NCBI RefSeq assembly: GCF_900110765.1
Contig: NZ_FOEO01000003.1
Coordinates: 186,001 to 250,000 of the forward strand
Reading direction: 5' to 3'
From: Pseudomonas sp. NFACC02
Lineage (GTDB): Bacteria > Pseudomonadota > Gammaproteobacteria > Pseudomonadales > Pseudomonadaceae
DNA: 64,000 nt
A program made the translations under genes and the position numbers. Below the pieces are notes generated by a model. That model ran no database searches. It had not been told where the DNA came from and was given only the letters and a program-made list of their open reading frames with translations. How positions within the stretch are numbered: the first letter of the stretch is position 1; each line of letters begins with the position of its first letter. This document shows, piece by piece, positions 37,061 through 49,700 of the stretch.

Positions 37061-39216
37061 GACGGTGCTCCTTGCGGCTGCCGCAATCGCGCGAGCGCTG
37101 CGTCGCGGTGGTCATCGATCACGATCCGGCCGCTGTCCAGCACGATGATGCGCTCTATCAACTGCAACACGCTGACCCGGTGAGTGGCCACGATCAGCGT
37201 CCGGCCCGTGCACCAGGTGGCGAGTTTTTCCAGCAGCAGGCGCTCGGTGATGTCATCCAGCGAAGCGGTCGGCTCGTCCAGCAGCAGCACCTGCGGCTGA
37301 CGGATCAAGAGCCGCGAAAGCAGCAGGCTCTGACGTTGCCCGCCCGACAGGCCGAGGCCGCCCTCGAGGATCAGGTGGTCCATGCCCTTGGGCATCTGCC
37401 GCACGAAATCCAGCGCGCCGGTGACGGCGAGGGCCGCGATGATTTCCTGGTCGCTGGCCTGCCCGGCACCGAGGGTAATGTTGTCGCGCAGCGTGCCGTG
37501 AAACAGCCGCGCCTGCTGCGACATGAGGCCCACGTCACGACGCAGGTCAGCGGGATCGATGTGGGCGAGGGCGATGCCGTCCAGCGTGGTTTCGCCCGTA
37601 CTCAGGTCCATGGCGCCGGCCAGTGCCTGAAGCAGGGTCGACTTGCCGGCACCGTTGCGCCCGAGAATGGCGATCCGTTCGCCGGGGCGTATCTTCAGGT
37701 CAATATGGCTCAACGCGGGGGAGGATTCTTCGCTGTAGCGAAAACCCGCTTGACGCAGCCGGTATTCGCCGCGAATCGCGGGCAGGTGCACGCGCTGGCT
37801 GCCTTCGGGATGATCCACCGGCATCTGCATGATCCGGTTCAGCCCCTGTAACGCGACTTTGGCCTGCTGCCAGCGGGTCAACACATGGGTCAGTTGCGCC
37901 ATGGGGGCCATCATCCGCGACGACAGGATCGACGCCGCCACCAGGCTGCCGGTGGTGAGGTCGCCGGCAATCACCATCGGCGCGCCAAACACGATGACCA
38001 CCGCGAAGACACCGCCCTGAACGTTCTGGGTCCAGGTCACCAGACTGTTGGTCAAGGTGCGCAGCCGCAGGCTGCTGTCGGCTGAGGCGGCGTTGTAGTG
38101 ATTCCACTGCTGCTGAAAACGCTGCTCGGCTTGCAAGGCCTTGATGTCGTCCATGCCTTGAACGCTTTCCACCAGCATGGCGTTGCGCAGGGCAGCCTCG
38201 CGCATCGATTCATTGGCCAGTTTCGCCAACCGGTGCTGCGCCAGAATGCCCGGCACTACCATGGCGACCAACGCGAGCAGGGGAATGAGCACCAAAGGGC
38301 CGCCGATCAGGTAGAACACCAGCAAAAACAGGAAGAAGAACGGCATGTCCGCCAAGGCCGTGGCGGTGCTCGAGGTGATCAGGTCGCGAATCTGTTCCAG
38401 CTCGCGTAACTGCGAAATGAATGAGCCGGTGGATTTCGGGCGAGCCGAGTTGCGCAGGCGCAGGGCATGGCCGAAGACCAGGTCGGACACCCGCAAGTCC
38501 GCGCGTTTGCCGAGAATGTCGGTGATGCGCAGGCGCATGATGCGCATCACGAAATCGAACACCAGCGCGAGCATCACCCCGCCGAACAGCACGTACAGGG
38601 TCGGCAGCGATTCGGCGGGAATCACCCGGTCATAGACCTGCATCGAGAACAGCACACCGGCCATGCCCAGCAGGTTGGCCACCAGCGAGGCGAGCATGAC
38701 CTGGCTGTAGGGGCGCAGGTCGCTGAGTACGATGCGCCTGAACCAGTGCTCGTCGTAGGGCTTGATGTAATCGTTGGTGCGCACATCGCTCAAGGGCTGG
38801 ATCGGGCGCAAGATCACGGTGCGCACGGCCTGATCCGCGAGCGCAGCGGGTTCGACGCGGCTTTGCAGGCCTTGATCGCCGCTGTAGGCAATGCCCAGTT
38901 CGCCACCTTCACCGACGCTCTCGATGACGCCGACCTGACCGTCTTGTAATTGCACCAACAAGGGCGTGCGCCAACGGCTCAGGCTCTTGTGGTCGTAGTT
39001 GGCGAACTTGACGCTGAGCCCGGCCTGTCGCGCCATGTGCCGGACCACTTCCTCGACGCGGCCCTCACTGTGAATCGACGCCAGGCGCACGCTTTCCGGA
39101 GAGACGTCCAGCCGGTAATGCCGCGCGACGTTTAGCACCGCTTCCAGCCAGGGCGAGTAATCCTGATGCGCCGTGTCGGCCTGCACAGGTTGAGCGATGA
39201 CGATGGGATCGGTCAT
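37057..39216 (-). CDS. Type I secretion ABC transporter (LapB-like)
   Basis: This 719-residue half-transporter has an N-terminal C39-like domain (about residues 1-135) without the catalytic cysteine, a membrane domain with about six spans (roughly 160-450) and a C-terminal ATPase: Walker A GRNGAGKST, Q-loop region, signature LGLSGGQRQ and Walker B VLLLDEP. The inactive C39-like domain binds the adhesin before export. ATG 39216 has GGAG upstream; an earlier frame start lacks similarity. It overlaps both neighbours: its start overlaps the stop of the TolC-type gene, and its stop overlaps the start of the HlyD-type gene. Confidence 0.93.
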   Translation of the reverse strand: MTDPIVIAQPVQADTAHQDYSPWLEAVLNVARHYRLDVSPESVRLASIHSEGRVEEVVRHMARQAGLSVKFANYDHKSLSRWRTPLLVQLQDGQVGVIESVGEGGELGIAYSGDQGLQSRVEPAALADQAVRTVILRPIQPLSDVRTNDYIKPYDEHWFRRIVLSDLRPYSQVMLASLVANLLGMAGVLFSMQVYDRVIPAESLPTLYVLFGGVMLALVFDFVMRIMRLRITDILGKRADLRVSDLVFGHALRLRNSARPKSTGSFISQLRELEQIRDLITSSTATALADMPFFFLFLLVFYLIGGPLVLIPLLALVAMVVPGILAQHRLAKLANESMREAALRNAMLVESVQGMDDIKALQAEQRFQQQWNHYNAASADSSLRLRTLTNSLVTWTQNVQGGVFAVVIVFGAPMVIAGDLTTGSLVAASILSSRMMAPMAQLTHVLTRWQQAKVALQGLNRIMQMPVDHPEGSQRVHLPAIRGEYRLRQAGFRYSEESSPALSHIDLKIRPGERIAILGRNGAGKSTLLQALAGAMDLSTGETTLDGIALAHIDPADLRRDVGLMSQQARLFHGTLRDNITLGAGQASDQEIIAALAVTGALDFVRQMPKGMDHLILEGGLGLSGGQRQSLLLSRLLIRQPQVLLLDEPTASLDDITERLLLEKLATWCTGRTLIVATHRVSVLQLIERIIVLDSGRIVIDDHRDAALARLRQPQGAPS

Positions 39217-40664
39217 GGCAGGATCTCCACATGCTGGATGGTGCTGTGATCGATACCGAATGCCCGGCGCAACGCGCCACTGTTGTAGAGACAATCGATT
39301 TGCAGGCGACGCAGGTCAGCCTGGGTGTTGGCCAGATCGAAGCGCGACTGGTGGATCTCCTGCTCGGCGTTGAGCAGATCCAGCAGCGGTCGCGTGCCCA
39401 ATTCAAGGTATTGCCGGCCGTACAGCTCCCGGGCTTCTTTGATGGTGGTTTCGCGGAACGCCAACGAATTGAGACGCCGCGTCAGACCGGACGTCTGCGC
39501 CTGGGATTCACTCAAGCCCTGACGCGCCTGCAACCGAGCGGCGTCTTCGGCGGCGTCGGCCGCCGTCAGCGCATAACCGGCCGCGCGGCTGCGGGCGCTG
39601 ATGGCGCCGCCCTGGTAAATCGGCACTTCGAGATTCAGGAAAATCCCGACCTGGGTGCGGTCGATGGCCGGGTTCTGATTGTTGTAGTTGTTGTCCAGGT
39701 ACTGGTTGAACGAGGGCTCCAGTGACAGCGTCGGATACGCCTCGGCCCTGGCCTGAGCGAGTTCGGCCTGAGCCTGGGTGCGTTGGGCGACTGCCTGCAG
39801 TACGGCGGGCAGGGCGTCGGTCATCACGGGCGTGTTGCAGGCCTGGTTCAGCGCGTCCGGAAAGGCGTCCGTTACCGGCGGGGAGGTCTGTCGCCCCAGA
39901 AGATTGGCGAGCGTTGCCTGCCAGCGCGCGTATTGCGCCTTGAACTCCTGCAATGTCGCCATCCCGCCCTCCGCGCGAGACTGAGCCTGAACCACATCGG
40001 AGCGGGTGCTGGCGCCCATGTCGCTGCGCTGTTTGGCCAGATCGACAATGCCGCCAATCCCCTGAATCTGTTGGCGGGCGATGTCGATCAAACGCTGATA
40101 GCGCTGCACTTCAACGTACGCGAACGCGGTGTCGCGACTGACCTGGTCGATCGCCAGCAGAATACTCGCCTGGCTGCGCGCGGCCTTGGCCTGGGCGGCC
40201 TCCACGGCATTTGAAACCTTGCCGAAGTCGTACAGCATCTGCTTCAGGGAAATGCTCACCGACTGGCTGCTGGCATCGCTGCCGTAGCCGCTGTTGTACC
40301 CGCCCTTGATGCCGCCAGCGATTCGCGGGTAATAACCGGCCTCGGCGACGTTGATGCCCTCGGCCTGTTGATACAGCGTGCCGATGGCCTCGCTGATGCT
40401 GGGGTGCCAGTCCACCGCCAGCCTCACCGCCTGTTCAAGCCCCAGGGCCTGCGTGTCTTCTTTGCCCGGCACTGCGGCAACGGGCGACTGGCTGCTACGC
40501 GGTTTCGGTTGTTTGTCCCCCGGTTGATGTTGCATCCGGGAGGGGCTGATGCTGCGCAGCCCCGGATCAATGTCTTCGTCTGCCAGCGCTGGCAGATGGA
40601 TCAGGTGTTGCAGGCCGAGGGTCAGCAGCACCATCGGCCATGGGTGACGGCGTACGCACTTCAC
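39213..40664 (-). CDS. TolC-family outer membrane channel for type I secretion
   Basis: This 483-residue protein has a signal peptide (about residues 1-28, VRRHPWPMVLLTLGLQHL) and a proline-rich mature N-terminus. Two repeated TolC-type halves follow, with long alternating heptads (YQQAEGINVAEAGYYPRI and YPTLSLEPSF in the first and second half). It forms the outer membrane conduit of the adhesin exporter. Only 36 bases separate it from the end of the adhesin gene, and its stop overlaps the ABC transporter start by 4 bases, so all four genes are one operon. Confidence 0.9.
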   Translation of the reverse strand: MKCVRRHPWPMVLLTLGLQHLIHLPALADEDIDPGLRSISPSRMQHQPGDKQPKPRSSQSPVAAVPGKEDTQALGLEQAVRLAVDWHPSISEAIGTLYQQAEGINVAEAGYYPRIAGGIKGGYNSGYGSDASSQSVSISLKQMLYDFGKVSNAVEAAQAKAARSQASILLAIDQVSRDTAFAYVEVQRYQRLIDIARQQIQGIGGIVDLAKQRSDMGASTRSDVVQAQSRAEGGMATLQEFKAQYARWQATLANLLGRQTSPPVTDAFPDALNQACNTPVMTDALPAVLQAVAQRTQAQAELAQARAEAYPTLSLEPSFNQYLDNNYNNQNPAIDRTQVGIFLNLEVPIYQGGAISARSRAAGYALTAADAAEDAARLQARQGLSESQAQTSGLTRRLNSLAFRETTIKEARELYGRQYLELGTRPLLDLLNAEQEIHQSRFDLANTQADLRRLQIDCLYNSGALRRAFGIDHSTIQHVEILP

Positions 40665-40700
40665 ATAACTTCCTTACTGACGGGGTCAGACTTCCCTGGA

Positions 40701-43700
40701 TCAAACAACCTGAATGCCGTTCTGTACCCACAAATGGTGACTCGGGTCCTCCTGCGGTGTGTATTGGGTGTAATCGATTCCGTCCGCCTGGTGGGTGCCG
40801 TCGGCTGCCCAGGTGTCGGTCATGTGTACGGTGTCCTTGCTGTCGCCCTTGATCAGCAGCGTGCTGTTGTCGGATGAAGTGATCGCCACCAGATCGGCAA
40901 GGCTTACGGTCAGCGAGACCGCGCTGGTGTGATTCAGGTCCAGCACCTCGATGTTGTGGACCCGGCTCTGCAGATCGCCAAGGTTGATGACCGCGTCACC
41001 ACCGGCCCACAGCAGCGTGTCCGTGCCCGTCCCGCCGTCCACCGAAGCGAACTGCTGATCGCTGATGATCAGGGTGTCGTTACCGGCACCGCCTTGCAGG
41101 GTCACGGCACCGCCGTGGGACCCGTCGAGGGTATCGTTGCCGTCGGTGCCCTGAATCAGCTCGGCGCCGGTCACGGCGGCCGTTGTCGCGACAGACGCGG
41201 CGCTGTGATCGTCGACGCTGGCCAGCGCGGCGAAGGACGTGCTGGTCACGGCGCCGGCCGCGTCCAGGTCCACTGTCAAGGTGGCGGTATCCGTGCTCCC
41301 GTTGGGATGGGCCAACTGATAGGTGAACACATCCTGATGACCGATGACCGCATTGGTCTGACCGGGGTTGAGGGTGTAGACGTAGCTGCCGTCGGCATGC
41401 ACCAGTAACGAACCGTAGGTGCCGACGAGGGTCGTGCCGTTGTAGCCCGGCGTAACGAACGTTCCGGCTTGCTGCACGCTCAGCACGGTGTAGGCCGAGC
41501 CGAGTACGTCTGCACCGGCACCCGCCGTGTCAGTGAGCAGGTTGCCCGTGACCGGCGTGTAGCTGCCGACCACGAACTGGTTGGTGTAGGTGGCGGTATT
41601 GATGAGGCTGGTATTGACCGTGCTCAGCACCCCCAGCCCACCAACTGCCACCTTGACCTGGTAGCTGCCGGACGTCTGGTCATCGAACCGAATGCCGTAG
41701 TTGCCACTGCCCAGATTGACCAGCGAGCTGCCGCCGTAGCTTTTCACCAGCACGTATTGACCGGTGCTGGTGTTGAGCTTGTAGAGGCTGACGGTCATTG
41801 CGCCGAGCAGACTCAGCAGGTTGCTGGCGTTGACCACCACGGTGAGGTCACTGACCGTATTGGCCGCGACGCTGGTGGTGTAGGTGCCGCTGCCCCCGCC
41901 CAGCAAGACGCCGAAGCTGCCGAGCGCCGAGGTGGTGGTGACCTCCTGGTTGACCAGAGTGATTCCCGTATGGGCAATATCGTTGGTGGCATCCACCAGC
42001 AACGCCGGACTGCCGAGGTTGGTATTGCTCCAGATCTCCGTTGCTTGTGGACTGTCGATGCGAACGTACAGCGTGGCGGTGTCGCTCAGGCCGTTGGCGT
42101 GCACCAGTTGATAGCTGAAGACATCCACTTTGCCGACGCTGCCGAGGCTGCCATTGGGCTTGTAGCTGTAGTTGCCGCTGGCATCGATGGTCAGCGTGCC
42201 ATACAGGCCTTGCACCGTCGTACCGCCGCCTGCCGCCACGTAGCTGCCGTTTTTCTGGATCTGCAGCAGGGCGCCTTGATCGGGGCCTGTCTGGTCGACT
42301 TGACCGTCGGTGCCGACGTCGCTGATGACGTTGCCGGTAATCGCAGCTCCTGCCGTTCCGGTGAACTGCGTCAGGCTGGTGATATCCAGTTGCAACTGGG
42401 TGTTGACGGTGGTCAGCACGCCAATGCCGGAGCTGGCCACGGTCAGGCGGTAGTCGCCGCCCAGCAGGTCGCCGATGTTGACCCGCACGCCCTGTCCGGC
42501 AATGGCGATCAGGTCAAGCAGGCCACCGCTGCCATTGACGTCCAGCGTGACCCAGGCGCCGCTGGCGCTCTTGACCTGCAGCGTGTAGGAGACGCCGTCG
42601 AGCAATGAAACCAGGCTGCCGGTGGTCAGGGTCAGCGTCGGGTCGATGCTGGTGCCGCTTGCGACGGTGAAGGTGAAGGTTTTCGAGAAACCCGACAGCA
42701 ACGTGGAGAAAGAGTCGAAGAAGTTCTGCGTCACCTTGACCGGCGCAATGACCACCGTGGCGGTTGCCAGGTTGTCGCTGGCGACGACCGGGGCGTTGGC
42801 GTCGATATCGGGCGCGGTAACGACTGTCGCTACCGAGACGTTGCCATGGATGTCGGTGAGGCTGACGGACAGCTTCTCTCCGTTGATCTGCGCCGCATTG
42901 AGCCCGGCGCTGAATACACCGGTGCCGCCAACGACCGCCGTGCCGAGCACGACGCCGCTCGCGGATTTGATGGTCACTGTAGCGCCCGCTTCTCCGGTGC
43001 CGCTGACGGTCAGACCGTCACCACTGACCAGCAGCGTGGTCGGTGCGACCGGAGCCGTCAGGTCCGGTGCGGTCGCCGTGGCCGATACCGAAACGTTCCC
43101 GGCCGGGTCGGCCTGCGTCACGCTCAGGACCTGGTTGTCGATCTGTGCAGCGGCGAGCGCGACGGTGAAGCTGCCGTTGGCGGCCACGGTGCCTGTTCCC
43201 AGGACAACGCCCGCGGCATTGCGCACGGTCACGGTCGAGCCGGCCACACCGAGTCCGCTCAGCACGGTGCCGCTGCCATTGATGGCCACGCCGGTGGGCG
43301 CGCCGGGCGCGGTCGTGTCGGGCGCGGTCAGGCTGCCCGCCGCAGAGACATTGCCTGCACCGTCGACCAGACGAACCGTCAGCGGCTGGCCGTCGAGTTG
43401 CGCGGCCGAGGTGAGGTTGAAGTTGAAAGTGCCGCCACTGCCCACGGTGCCGGTCCCCAGCAAGGCACCGCCTGCGCCGTACACGTTGACCGTCGCGCCT
43501 GCTTCGCCGCTGCCACTCACCGTCAGACCGTTGGCCGCCAGGGCCAGCCCGGTGGGCGCCGTCGGTGCCTGTACATCGGCGGCCACCAGATTGGCGACAG
43601 GCGAGAGATTTCCGGCAGGGTCTGCCTGTTGCACCGTGAGCGCCTGCCCATTCAACTGGGCGCTGGACAGTTGCACGGTGAAGGTACCACCGGCACCCAC

Positions 43701-46700
43701 CACGGCCGTTCCCAGCAACTGGCCCGCGGCGTTGGTCACGCTGACAGTCGCGCCGGGTTCACCGGTTCCGCTCAATTGGAGCCCGGCGGCATTGAGTGCG
43801 AGATTGCTCAAGGCTGCCGGCGGCGTGGTATCCGCTGCCGTCAATCCGGTCGACGCCGAGACGTTGCCGGCGGCGTCGGCCTGGCTCACGGTCAGGGGCT
43901 GGCCGTTGAGCTGTGCTGTGTTCAGCGTGACCGAGAACGTGCCGTTCGCCGCCACGGTTCCGGTGCCCAGCACCAGTCCTGCCGCACTGCGCACGGTCAC
44001 CGTCGCTCCGGCCTCACCGAGGCCTGTCAACAGCAGTCCGGTGCCATCAAGACCCAGCGCCGATGGCGCATTGGGCGCGGTGATGTCCGGCGCAATGACG
44101 CTCAGTGCAGGCGATGGATTGCCTGCGGTGTCCGTCTGGAACGCGTTGAGTATCTGCCCATTAGCCTGCGCGCTGTTGAGTTGCGCGCTGAAGGTGCCGT
44201 TTGCGCCGACCACGGCGGTTCCCAAGGCCGTGCCGGTTGCAGAGGTGATGGTGACCGTCGCGCCGATTTCACCTCGGCCGGTGACCGTTGTGCCCGTGGC
44301 GTTGATGGCCAGATCGGTCAGCGGTACCGGCGCCGTGGTGTCGCCGGCAACGATTTCGCTTGGCACAGAGGCGCCACCGAGCGCGGTGCTCGCGGTGACG
44401 TCCAGCACCTCGCCGTTGGTTTGCGCCGGGCTGAGCGTCACTGTGAAGGTACCGTCGGTGCCGGCGGTGCCTGTGCCCAACTGCGCGCCGGTCGGGCCGT
44501 ACACGGTGATCGTGGCACCGCTGGCGGCGGTCCCGGTCAACGTCACGCCGTCCGGTGTCAGCACCAGATTGTCCGGCGCATTCGGCGGTGGTGTGAGCGG
44601 CACGACGAGCGTGGAGGCGGTGGAGTCATTGCCCGCGCCATCCGTCTGAACCACCGACAGTGTCTGATTGGCCGTGACGCCGGTCAGGGTGATGACGAAG
44701 GTGCCGTTCGCGCCCACCGTCCCGTTTCCGATCTCTACACCGTTGACACTGACCGTCACGCTTGCGCCGACCTCGCCACGGCCGGCAAGCTGCGTGTAAT
44801 CCGGGCTGATCGACAGATTGCTGACCGGATCTGGATCGGTAGTATCGGGGGCGACAAAGGGCAGCGTAGCCGAGGCGTTATTAAAGCCATCGGTTGCGGT
44901 CACCAACAGCGTTTCGCCGTTGGTTTGTGAGGCATTCAAATTGACGGTGTAGGTGCCGTCACCCAGCGCGGTGGCCGACCCCAGGAACGCGCCGTTTGCC
45001 GACGTCACGGTCACGGTGCTGCCTGCTTCGGCGGTGCCGGTCAGCACAGTGCCTCCTGTCAAGGCGATGACCGTTGGCAGCGCAGGGGCGGTGATATCCG
45101 GCGCGGTGACGGTAACCGGGGCCGAATCGTTGGTGCCGGCATCCACCTGGACCACCGACAGCACCTGACCATTGAGCTGCGCCGTCGACAGGTTAACGCT
45201 GAACGTGCCGTCAGCCGCAACGATGGCCGTGCCCAGAGGTGCGCCCTGGAAGGACACGTTCACCGTGGCGCCCGCTTCCCCGGTACCGCTGAGAATCAGG
45301 CCATTGAGGCTGACGGCGAGGTTGCTGACCGGCGCTGGATCGGTGACGTCCGGCACCTGATAGGTGGCATTCCCGGAGACGTTGGCGGCGTCATCGGTCT
45401 GCGTCAGGGTGAGGACCTGACCGTTGAGCTGCGCGGGATTGAGCGTGACGCTGAAGGTGCCGTCGGTGTCGACCGTTGCGGTGCCCAGCGCTGCACCGGT
45501 CGCGCTGGTGACCTGGACCGTTGCCCCGGCTTCCCCGGTGCCGGTCAGGGTCACGCCATCAGCGCTCAGCCCCGTCACAACAGGCTGGGCAGGCGCCGTG
45601 ATGTCTGGCGCATCGACAGTCGCTGGCGCGGAGGGATTGCCGGCCGTGTCCCGTTGAATGACCGACAGCGTTTCGCCGTTGAGTTGAGGCACCGAGAGCG
45701 TGAGGGTAAAGGTGCCGCCCGCGCTGACCGTTGCCGTTCCGAGGACATTGCCTGCGTTGTCGCTGACCACGATTTGCGCGCCGGCTTCACCGGTACCGCT
45801 GACCACGCTGCCTGCTTCATCGATCGCCAGGTTGGCCACGGTGTTCGGCGCGGTGGTGTCCGGGGCGAACAGATTGCCCGCCGCCGACGCATTGCCTCTG
45901 GCATCGGTCAGCACGACGAAGACTTGCTCGCCGTTGGTTTGTCCCTGCGTCAGCGTGATCAGGAAATGGCCGCTGGCATCGACTGAACCGGTACCGATCT
46001 GCGTGCCATCGGCCAGCGTGACACGCACGGTCGCGTTGGCCTCGCCGTTGCCACTCAGCACACCGCCGTCTGCGTTGAACAGCAGCTGAGTCGGCACTGG
46101 AGGAGGCGTCAGGTCAGGCGCGGTTACGGACACCGAGGCACTGACGTTGCCCGGTGGGTCGGCCTGCTGCACGCTGAGAGTCTGGTTGTTGATCTGTGGC
46201 GTGCTCAACGTGACGCTGAACGAGCCGTCCCCCAATACCACACTGGTGCCCAGGACATTACCGGCAGGGTCTTTCACGGTGACCGTCGCGCCGGGCTCGC
46301 CGGTACCGGTCACGACTGCACCGGCGGCGTTGATATCGACATTGGCGAGCGGGTCAGGTGGCGTGAAGTCCGGCGTGATGAGCGTGGCACCGGGCGACAC
46401 GTTGCCTGCGGTGTCGGTCTGCACCAGCGTCAGGACTTCGGCGTTGGTCAGCGGGTTGGTCAGGACCAGGGTGAACGTCCCGGTGCTGCCCACCACGACC
46501 GTGCCCAGTAGGGTGCCGTCCGTGTCGGTGACGGTCACCGTTGCACCGGCCTCGCCATGGCCGGTAAGGGTCGCGCCGTCGCTGGAGATGCCTAGCTGGG
46601 TAAGGGCCGCCGGAGCGGTGGTGTCGATGGCGATCAGGCTGGAGGTGGCCGAGGTATTCCCGGCGGTGTCAGTCAGGGTGACGGCGAGCGTCTGACCGTT

Positions 46701-49700
46701 GGCCTGAGGGGTGCTCAGGGTGATCTGGAAGCTGCCGTCGAGGCGTACGGTGCCGGATCCCAACAGTGCGCCGGAGGCACTGAACACGTTGACGGTTGTG
46801 CCGGCTTCCCCTGTCCCGGAGAGCACGCTGCCGTCGCTGCTTACGGCCAGCGCGGCCGGAGCATCGGGCGCCACGAGGTCCCGTGCCACCAGGTCCAGGC
46901 TGATGGATTCGTTCCCGGCTGCATCGGTCTGGCTCAGGTTCAGGGTTTGACCCGCAATTTGCGGTGGGGTGAGCGTCAGGCTAAAGGTGCCATTGGCGGC
47001 GACCAGGGCGTTACCCAGAATCACGCCACCTGCGCCCATCACCGTGACGGTCGCTCCCGCCTCGCCATGGCCGGTGAGGGCCGAGCCGTCGGCAGCGAGC
47101 ACGAGGTTGCTCAGTGGCGCCGGGGCGGTGACGTCGGCGGCCGTGTAATCGGTGGGCAGGGAGTTGATGCCGTCGCTGGAGGTCGCGGTTGCCGACAGTT
47201 GCTCACCGTTCAATTGCGCGGTATTGAGCGTGGCGCTGAACGTACCGTCGCTGGCGACCAGTGCCGTCCCCAGCAATGTCCCGGATGGGCTGTGTATGCT
47301 CACCGTACTGCCGGCGGTAGCGGTACCGGTCAAGGTAAGACCGTCGGCACTCAGGGCAAGATTGGCCGGTGCCGGTTCCGCCAGATTGCCCGGCGCGGTG
47401 ACGGTGGCCTGCGGCGATGCATTACCCGCCGCATCGGTCTGGATGACGTTGAGCACGGTGCCCGCTGCGGCGCCCGGGGTCAGCGTCAGGGTGAAATTGC
47501 CGTTGGCATTGACCGTTGCAGTGCCCAGCTGGACACCATTGGCGTCACGCACCACCACCGTCGCGCCCGCTTCGCCGTGACCGGCCAGGGATAGACCATC
47601 CGCCGTGACGGCCAGATCGCTCACGGCCAGCGGAGCGGTGGTGTCGGCCGCCGCATAGGCTGCCGGATTCGACACATTGCCTGCTGCATCGGTGGCCGTG
47701 ACAGTCAACGCCTGACCATTGAGTTGCGGCGAGCCAAGCGTCACCTGGAACGTCCCGTTAGCGGCCGCGGTGGTGGTACCGATTATCCCGCCCGAGGCAT
47801 CCCGTACGATCACGCTGCTGCCGGCTTCGGCGTTGCCGGTCAGTTGCAGACCCGCGCCATTCAGGCTCAAGGCCGTCGGCGCGTCAGGCGGTGTGAGGTC
47901 GACCGATACGACCTCCACCGCAGTGGAGACGTTGCCGGGTGGGTCTTCCTGAGTAACGGTGAGCACCTGCGCGTTGAGCTGTGGCGCGTTCAACGTGAGG
48001 TTGAATGAACCGTTCGCCGCCACCAGCCCGGTGCCGAGCAACGTGCCGTCGACGCTACGCACGGAAACCGTCGCCCCCGGCTCGCCATGACCTGTGACGG
48101 TGAGGCCGTCGGCATTGACCGCAACCTGAGTAAGCGCCGCAGGCGGGCTGATATCGGGCGCCTGCACGGTGACTGACGGGGACGCGTTGCCGTTGGCGTC
48201 GACCTGATTGACGTCCAGTGTCTGGCCGTTGTCTTGCGCTGGAGCGAGGGTGACACTGAATGACCCGTCAGCCGCCACGACACCCGAGCCCAGCAGAGTG
48301 CCATTGCTGTCGGTGACACGAACGGTCGCGCCCACTTCACCTGTACCGGTGAGCGTGTTGCCACTGGCGCTGATGGTGAGGTTCTGGACGAGGGCAGGTG
48401 GTGTGGCGTCCACCGTGTTCAGGCTGCTCTGCGGCGAGGTGTTGCCCGCCGCATCGGTGAGGATGATCTGCAAGGCTGCGCCGCTGGTTTGCGCGTTGGG
48501 CAGCGTCACCTGGAACTGGCCGCTCTGGTCGACGGTTCCGGTCGCCAGCACGTTGCCCGCCGCATCGCGAACGGTGACGGTGGCGCCCGCTTCGCCCTGA
48601 CCGCTGATAACGGTCCCGACACTGTTGATGGACAAACCGGTCGCGGCGTTCGGTGCTTGCAGGTCCGGGGCGACCACGCTGCCGGGTTGAGAGACGTTAC
48701 CGGCCGCATCGCTTTGAGTGGCGGTCAGCGGCTGCGAGTTGATCTGCGCAGGGTTGAGGGCAATGCTGAAGTTGCCATTGGCCGCGACAACCCCCGTGCC
48801 CAGAATGGCGCCACTGCTGTTGGTGATGGTCACTGTAGCACCGACTTCACCTTTGCCGGTGACCGCGCTGCCGTTGGAATTAATGGTCAGATCCGACGGC
48901 GCTTCCGGAGCCGTCGAGTCAGCGGCAATGATGGTACCCGGTACCGAGGTGTGCCCACTGGCGTCGCTGGCCGTGACGTGCAATGTCTGTGCATTCAGCT
49001 GGGCGAAGCGCATGAAAATGGTAAAGCGCCCCAGGCTGTTGACGGTGCCCGATCCCAGATTCGTCCCGTCGCCTGCGAGGACAGTGACCGTGCTGCCAGG
49101 GGTGCCGGCGCCGGTCAGGGTGAAGCCGTCGCTGCTGATGGCAAGGTCCGTTGGTGTAGCCACCTGGGTGCCGTCGGGACCGGGCAGGGTGACTGGCGTG
49201 GAGGGGTTGCCGCTGCTGTCCGTGCTGACGACCGTGTTGACGCTGCCATTCCCCGCAGGAGGGTTCAGACCGATGACGAAAACGCCGTCATTGCCAACGA
49301 CGCCGGTCCCGATCACGACGTTGCCGGGGTCGGTAATGGTAATGGTCGTTCCGGGTTCGCCAGTGCCGGATGCTTGGGTGCCATCCGGGCTGACGGTCAG
49401 GTTGGCGACGGGCGGCGGGGGCGTGGTATCCGGTGCTTGCGTGGTGACCGGGAGCGAGTCATGGGTGCCGTCGGAAACGACGACCTGCACGGACTGACCG
49501 TTTGTGAGTGTGCCGGGCAGATTAAAGGTGAACTGGCCGTTTGTCCCGGCCGTGGTCGAGCCCAGCAGGTTGCCGTTGGCATCCAGCACATTGACGGTGG
49601 CGCCTGCTTCGGTGGTGCCGGTCAACACGCCGTTGGCGTCGACAGCCAGGTCAGTGGGTGCCGGCGGCGCGGTGATGTCAGGGGCGGTGACGCTGCTCGC

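Noticed and set aside
42622..44930. Long plus-strand open frames (675 and 694 codons) and similar ones to 53262 opposite to the adhesin gene
   Set aside because: They mirror the codon periodicity and repeats of the minus-strand adhesin, have no ribosome sites and show low-complexity or random composition.
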